From Elysia marginata (taxonomy: Eukaryota > Mollusca > Gastropoda > Plakobranchidae): a stretch of 22,535 nt of DNA. Positions 18,431 to 22,535 of the stretch are shown one piece after another. The stretch is taken from NCBI GenBank assembly GCA_019649035.1, contig BMAT01004252.1, forward strand, positions 46,345 to 68,879. Direction: 5' to 3'. A program made the translations under genes and the position numbers. The notes under the pieces were generated by a model, which did not search any database, was not told where the DNA came from, and worked only from the letters and a program-made list of their open reading frames with translations. Each line of letters begins with the position of its first letter. The first letter of the stretch is position 1.

Positions 18431-18470
18431 CTTATAAGGAGCACTGCGGTAACCTATAACTGTTTATAGC
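18431..18470 (-). promoter_or_regulatory. TATA-type promoter of the secreted-protein gene
   Basis: On the minus strand GGCTATAAACAG (18461-18471) and CTTATAAG (18431-18438) lie about 140 and 105 bases upstream of the ATG at 18331. The stretch from here to the ATG is GC-richer than its surroundings. A start about 30 bases below either box would give a 5' UTR of roughly 75-105 bases. Which box is used cannot be told from sequence. Confidence 0.5.
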
Positions 18471-18564
18471 CTGCATAATCTCAAGCCTCGGGATACAATC
18501 GGTCTCTTAGGGACAGAAGACGGCCCAAAATGCGAAAAAGCGAGCGAGCCCGCCCCGGACATTG

Positions 18565-18572
18565 TATAAAAG
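18565..18572 (+). promoter_or_regulatory. Plus-strand TATA box (TATAAAAG), possibly a divergent promoter
   Basis: A perfect TATAAAAG follows a GC-rich patch (GCGAGCGAGCCCGCCCCGGAC) and points away from the secreted-protein gene, about 100 bases from that gene's own TATA boxes. No convincing coding exon follows on the plus strand, so this may drive a non-coding transcript, an exon I cannot recognise, or nothing. Confidence 0.3.
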
Positions 18573-18868
18573 TTTTTCTGGACGAGCTCAGACGCTTGTA
18601 AAACCGTTGCTCTCGCTCAGGAAGAAAACTGCCAGGTTACGAGCTCCACACCAAAGTCCGAGCCAGCGCCAATTTACATTTTAACGGTCCTAAATATCTC
18701 CATCGCAGGTGTTTTAATGACCTATGTCCATTCCTTTCCCTTAAACAAGTTAGGCCATTATTCCTCTCAGTTAGGCTATCGAACGAAGACTTAGAAAGAT
18801 GCTTGTCTTCTATGTTGGCGTTCCTAGAGATTTTTTTTACCTTCTATCCCATGAGGAAAAAGCAGGAT

Positions 18869-19100
18869 CTAAATCTCCGGAGTAGAGCTAGGCCAGCCCA
18901 GAGAGGCAAAGTTATGGCCCTGGACCTCCGTTTCTGGCTGCTTCATTTCAATCAGGTGGCGGGGGATGTCTTGGTCTTCCTGAGCCCAGACTCCCGTTCT
19001 GCACGGAGCTGTCTCGGCGGGGTTGCCATATTTAAAGGCGTCTATTAAAATCTTGAAGACCCTTTGGTCCTGGCCTTCATCCCATGTATGCATTATTCGG
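18869..19100 (-). other. Unplaced exon-like open frame, GC-richer than its surroundings
   Basis: On the minus strand a frame runs from an acceptor-like site (gtctcctaag at 19101) to a TAG at 18869. It encodes about 76 residues of ordinary, non-repetitive composition, including HTWDEGQDQRVFKILID, CRTGVWAQEDQDIPRHL and VQGHNFASLGWPSS. It lies just upstream of the secreted-protein gene on the same strand. It could be the last exon of an upstream gene, a dead exon, or part of a mobile element. The plus strand is also open across it (18803-19048). I do not recognise it. Confidence 0.3.
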
Positions 19101-21124
19101 CTTAGGAGACTTATTTTACCATGTAAACAAATTTTGACATAAATTGCTCGCTCTACAGCTAGAATATGTATTTTTGTATAGCTTTCTTTCGGGATGAGGC
19201 ATTTCCTTAGCTTAAATATCGCGTCGAAAATATTCAATTTTGGTGAATCTTTGGAATGTTATCTTGTAATCCTCATAAGGAGAATTTTGTTCAGGTAAAG
19301 ACGTAGACATACGTTTTTATTTGTTCCACTCATAATGTTCGAATCTTTCCAGAAATTTTATAGCATACGTTCAGTGTTGTAAGAAAAAATGTTACGGAAT
19401 ATCCAAGAAATCTATTGTGGAGATAAATCTTGTACTAATCCTATTCATCCTTCAGTTTACTTGTGACAAGCAAAAGGCGTATATTTCTTTTTTATTGGAA
19501 CCGTTTTAAAAACACCGCACCGTGCTTGAGCTTTGCCATTGCATTCTTAAATTTGATGTGCAACGTAGCGTAAATTCTCTGCCGATTGAAGTTCTTCTTC
19601 CAAAGTTAGAAGTATGTAGTGCGTATGACGTGCCCAATCAGCGCTACAAGACCTGTCCATACAAAAAAAAACAACCCACCACAATTTTTTTTACAACTGT
19701 CAGGGCGATTGAGCATGTACAAAGGTCAGTTGTGACATTGGAAAAGCTAGGAAAGTAGACGACTTTCTCACATAATAGAGATTAAGAGGGATCCCATAGT
19801 CAGGTCGGCTCCAGACTGCAGAGGTGGTAGTGTCAGTCAGGGACGGGATGTGAGCCTAAACTAGGCCCAACTTCCCTGTAGTCTGGCTCAGGGACTAAAA
19901 CGAAAATTGTACAATAATTGTAGGCATCATCTCTCTGTCTCTTTTAACATTTAGACAGTGAGTAGGGGGAGTGGTGGAAGCAGGGGAGCAATAGGGGATA
20001 GCGCAAGAAAAGCAAAAGGATGGTTTATAGGAGAGCTTTGAGACAATGAAAAGGGAAGATCAAGTAATAACTCTTTATACATGTGGACGTTTTTGAGATC
20101 CAGAAACAACAGCAAGGGATGTTCTTGGATTGGGACAAAAATGGCTTGGCAAGATGAGGATCAAAAGCAAATGAATCCAAAACATATTATTAATAGCACT
20201 AAAAAAGCAGAGCTGTTTTCTTTTCTGGAAAGGAGAGAAAAAACGCACTTGAAAGAAATAGAGTAGGAAAAAGAATCACAAACAATGAAGTGATGCATGA
20301 TATTACTTGAGTGGTAAAACTAAAAACTAGACGTTCCGAGAAACTTGCAGAAGAAATAGCAAACAAAATGCAATGTATCTTTAATTTGTTTACGACTTTC
20401 GAGAAAACTACCTTCAAGTTTGGATAGGCCTTCAATATAGAAAAGCGAAGTTTTTAAGGTGCATGTATCTTCATGGCATTCAGGTCAAATCGAGTCGGTT
20501 TTTTGTAGAACGAATGTGAGTTGTGGTCTGCAAAAAAGGTTAAACGAATAATAAACCAGCAGCTTTTGTCGTCTTCGGTTTGTAAGACCAAATGAGAGAC
20601 AAGTGCCAAGTTAAACAATGACAACATTTATAAAAAATACAGGTAAAGAAGAAATTGCTACCTGATTTTAAGAACAGAGTCAAGACAATGAGCGTTATTT
20701 ACCTGAAGGGAATAAAGACAAAAAGTAAATAACAGTGAAAGAAAACTCAACAAATTGTACGTTGGACTTTGTTTACACCTACTCGAGTGGTTTAAATCTT
20801 AGAAAGTATCTCAATTTAGGACGGTTTAGAAAAAAAATACGGTGCAAGAAAAAAATCAGCAGCTCTTAAGACAAAATAAAATGATTTCCATTAACGTTTT
20901 TGTTACATTTTCCGACCAGGTTAAGCTATTGTCATTTTTTGAAAGACGCTTTGTCTATCCCAGAAATTTCAGTGTTTAAAAAAACAATCATTAAATTTTG
21001 TGACAGTTTTAAAATTTTTACAAGTTCATCCTGATGGCATCAGCGAATGTCAAGATGGCTGTGACGTTTGCCTATAAATATAATTCCAGCGAACAACCTA
21101 AAGAGCCAGTGAGAAGCGAAATCC
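19101..21124. other. Right intergenic region
   Basis: Mostly AT-rich. A GC-richer patch at 19790-19900 carries an inverted pair (CCAGACTGCAG at 19811 and CTGTAGTCTGG at 19876), and 19955-20270 is purine-rich on the plus strand. Short plus-strand ORFs at 19522-19758 and 20081-20266 show no motif. It may hold old transposon debris; no gene supported. Confidence 0.55.
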
Positions 21125-21410
21125 AAGAAATTTGACGATTTTCAGATGACTACTGGCTCCAACTCTGCTCCATGATATAACATGCAGCTGAGGCAAATAA
21201 TATCAAGAAAATATGCGACGGCATCAAACAGGTTTCTGGACCAACACAGAAGAGAACAGTCCCTCTAAAACCTTCATTTGATCAAGGACCAAGCGCAACA
21301 TATAGATCTAGGTCGTTGGATGACTTTTACTCTCAGATCTGAACCAGATAAAATTTAGTCTCAGAAGAAGCCTTCTACAAAGTTTAGTGTCGACCTGTGC
21401 TGGGAAAATT
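21125..21410 (+). mobile_element. Decayed LINE (non-LTR retrotransposon) ORF2 fragment
   Basis: Three plus-strand pieces in shifting frames match the linker between the endonuclease and reverse transcriptase domains of LINE ORF2 proteins. The first is DDYWLQLCSMI, stop, HAAEANNIKKICDGIKQVSG with PTQKRTVPLK; families usually read W..A..IQ.AAD.N....FYD.IK.VYGP. After a frame shift comes HLIKDQAQHIDLGRW, like the usual LLTD...I..RW.EHF. A third piece, SEEAFYKV with RPVL, resembles the stretch just before RT. In-frame stops and shifts make it dead. The clade is uncertain, and no RT or endonuclease core is present. Confidence 0.6.
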
Positions 21411-21810
21411 AGCCTCTTTTTTTAAAGTTTAGATCCATAGATAAGAATAAAGGTTGAAGTTTCAAATCGAGAGTCCTTGCTTAGCCCCTTTAAGTGACGC
21501 TTACTCAAACGGGAAGGTCCGAATCGCACCAAAGGCAACCATTGAAACCGGAAGCGCAACAAAACTTAGCCAAAAACAACAAACACAGAGAACAAGTGAT
21601 ACCATTTTAAGGACATGCTTCATATAAATTATAGATCTAGAGTTGAGAATTAATAGTAGAGGCAGTCATTTCGGGACAGTTCGAGCATATCTATTTAAAA
21701 CCTATTGTTCTCCACCTCAAAAATGTTTTAATTATCAGTTTGCGGATATGATAAGAAAAAGGTCGAAACACGGACAGACTTACTAACACTAACACACCAA
21801 TGTGTAAGAG

Positions 21811-21846
21811 AGAGAAAAAGAGAGAGAGAGAACGAGAGGGAGAGGT
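21811..21846. repeat. Purine-rich (GA)n tract
   Basis: An AGAGAGAGAAAAAGAGAGAG-type tract. The Ser/Leu/Phe-rich minus-strand ORF across it is an artefact. Confidence 0.75.
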
Positions 21847-21967
21847 AGTGAGGGGCGGTATGAATAGGTAATTTGGTGAAAACATTTCTAATTGAGTTTA
21901 TATTGCAACAAAAAAAAAGCTCTCTCGATGCAGATTACAAATCAGTTTAAATTTTTAAGGTACATGT

Positions 21968-22107
21968 ATTGGTTGCCAAGTTATGACAATTTTCGTGTCT
22001 CTTTTTGACGCTTAAAATTACCACTATTTTGACCTACGATTTTGTGATCAAATTTATGCATTTTGGCCCCAAATTATAATTGAAATTGCCGTAACTCCGC
22101 AACCAAT
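21968..22107. mobile_element. Inverted-repeat element (possible MITE-like remnant)
   Basis: ATTGGTTGCCAAGTTATGAC (21968-21987) and the reverse complement of 22088-22107 (ATTGGTTGCGGAGTTACGGC) match at 16 of 20 positions, with about 100 bases between. The similarity continues weakly inward (GACAATTTTC against GGCAATTTCA). No target-site duplication could be confirmed. Confidence 0.4.
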
Positions 22108-22428
22108 AGAGATATTTTGGAAATTTCAACACCAATTTTTTTTTGTAAATTTATCTACTTTTAGAGAAATTATTTTAATTAATATTAAGTACAGTGTTCC
22201 ACATTATTGTATAAACATAGAGTAAGACCAACTACCAGGATGTTTTTCATGCAAAATTGATTCAATTTTTACATTAAAAGAATTTCGTTGACTCAAAACC
22301 TATTTCCAAATTACATTAAGAATTTTAAGCCTGAAGGTTTTTATTTTAATGTGTTTCGAGAAAAATACTACTTATAACCGATACAATTCATTATATATTT
22401 AAGTTTTAATGAATGAAAACCAAAGGAA

Positions 22429-22490
22429 GACCTAGATCTTAGATCTAACCCTAGTTCAGGAATATAATTAGATCTAGCTCCAGATCTAGA
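22429..22490. repeat. Cluster of TAGATCTA palindromic words
   Basis: Within about 60 bases the 6-mer AGATCT occurs four times, mostly as TAGATCTA or CTAGATCT, together with two CCTAG words. Further single copies occur near 21303 and 21632. It looks like a decayed simple repeat at the edge of the window. Confidence 0.5.
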
Positions 22491-22535
22491 TTGATTGATT
22501 GAAGGGTATTTTTACAAGCCCATTTCCACTTCAAA

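Noticed and set aside
19522..19758. Plus-strand ORF of about 78 residues
   Set aside because: No family motif, no ATG at the start of the frame, no promoter or splice context, and AT-rich codons.
21505..21540. tRNA B-box-like sequence GGTCCGAATC
   Set aside because: The T-arm stem does not pair, and no A box or acceptor stem is found at the right distance.
1..22535. CRISPR arrays, operons, prophage or other prokaryotic systems
   Set aside because: There are no regularly spaced palindromic repeats and no tightly packed ORFs; intron-containing structure shows the DNA is eukaryotic.

Overview
The window looks like nuclear DNA of an invertebrate animal. It is AT-rich and full of microsatellites, and its only convincing gene is cut into small GC-richer exons by AT-rich introns with GT...AG borders. 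The Ala-rich, Gly/Tyr-tailed secreted product, the decayed LINE and the TAGATCTA-type words would suit a mollusc or another lophotrochozoan. That is an inference; no part of the sequence fixes the species. I see no prokaryotic gene organisation.

The main content is one 11-exon gene on the minus strand, from a TATA-type promoter near 18.43-18.47 kb to a stop codon at 5502. I assembled it by eye from splice sites and reading-frame phase. Every junction keeps the frame, giving a 657-residue protein: a signal peptide (MKFVLVLCACVAGSLA), then a long Ala-, Asp-, Asn-, Gln-, Lys- and Arg-rich, probably helical region with recurring Trp, a short Gly/Tyr-rich centre, and a Gly/Tyr-rich tail ending PYGRYY. 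The mature chain has no Cys and no Met apart from the initiator. It resembles an extracellular structural protein (shell, periostracum, byssus, egg capsule, tube or adhesive), but I do not recognise the family.

Layout from left to right. 1-5.38 kb: no firm gene; one weak exon-like piece near 0.45 kb, a promoter-like GC patch near 2.05-2.1 kb, and very long (TTG)/(CTA) and (CAT) microsatellites at 2.6-3.0 and 3.5-3.85 kb. 5.4-18.5 kb: the gene, whose introns hold a GATA microsatellite, a 45-bp minisatellite, a GAT microsatellite, two related microRNA-like hairpins and a GPCR-like relic. 18.55-19.1 kb: a plus-strand TATA box facing away from the gene and an unplaced exon-like ORF. 19.1-22.5 kb: intergenic, with a decayed LINE fragment near 21.1-21.4 kb, an inverted-repeat element near 22.0-22.1 kb and a TAGATCTA word cluster at the right end.

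The two best leads are the secreted protein, built of Trp-marked exon modules, and the pair of paralogous hairpins in introns 2 and 5. The hairpins share 31 of 37 inner bases, while their outer arms differ in sequence but still pair, as expected for RNA under structural constraint.
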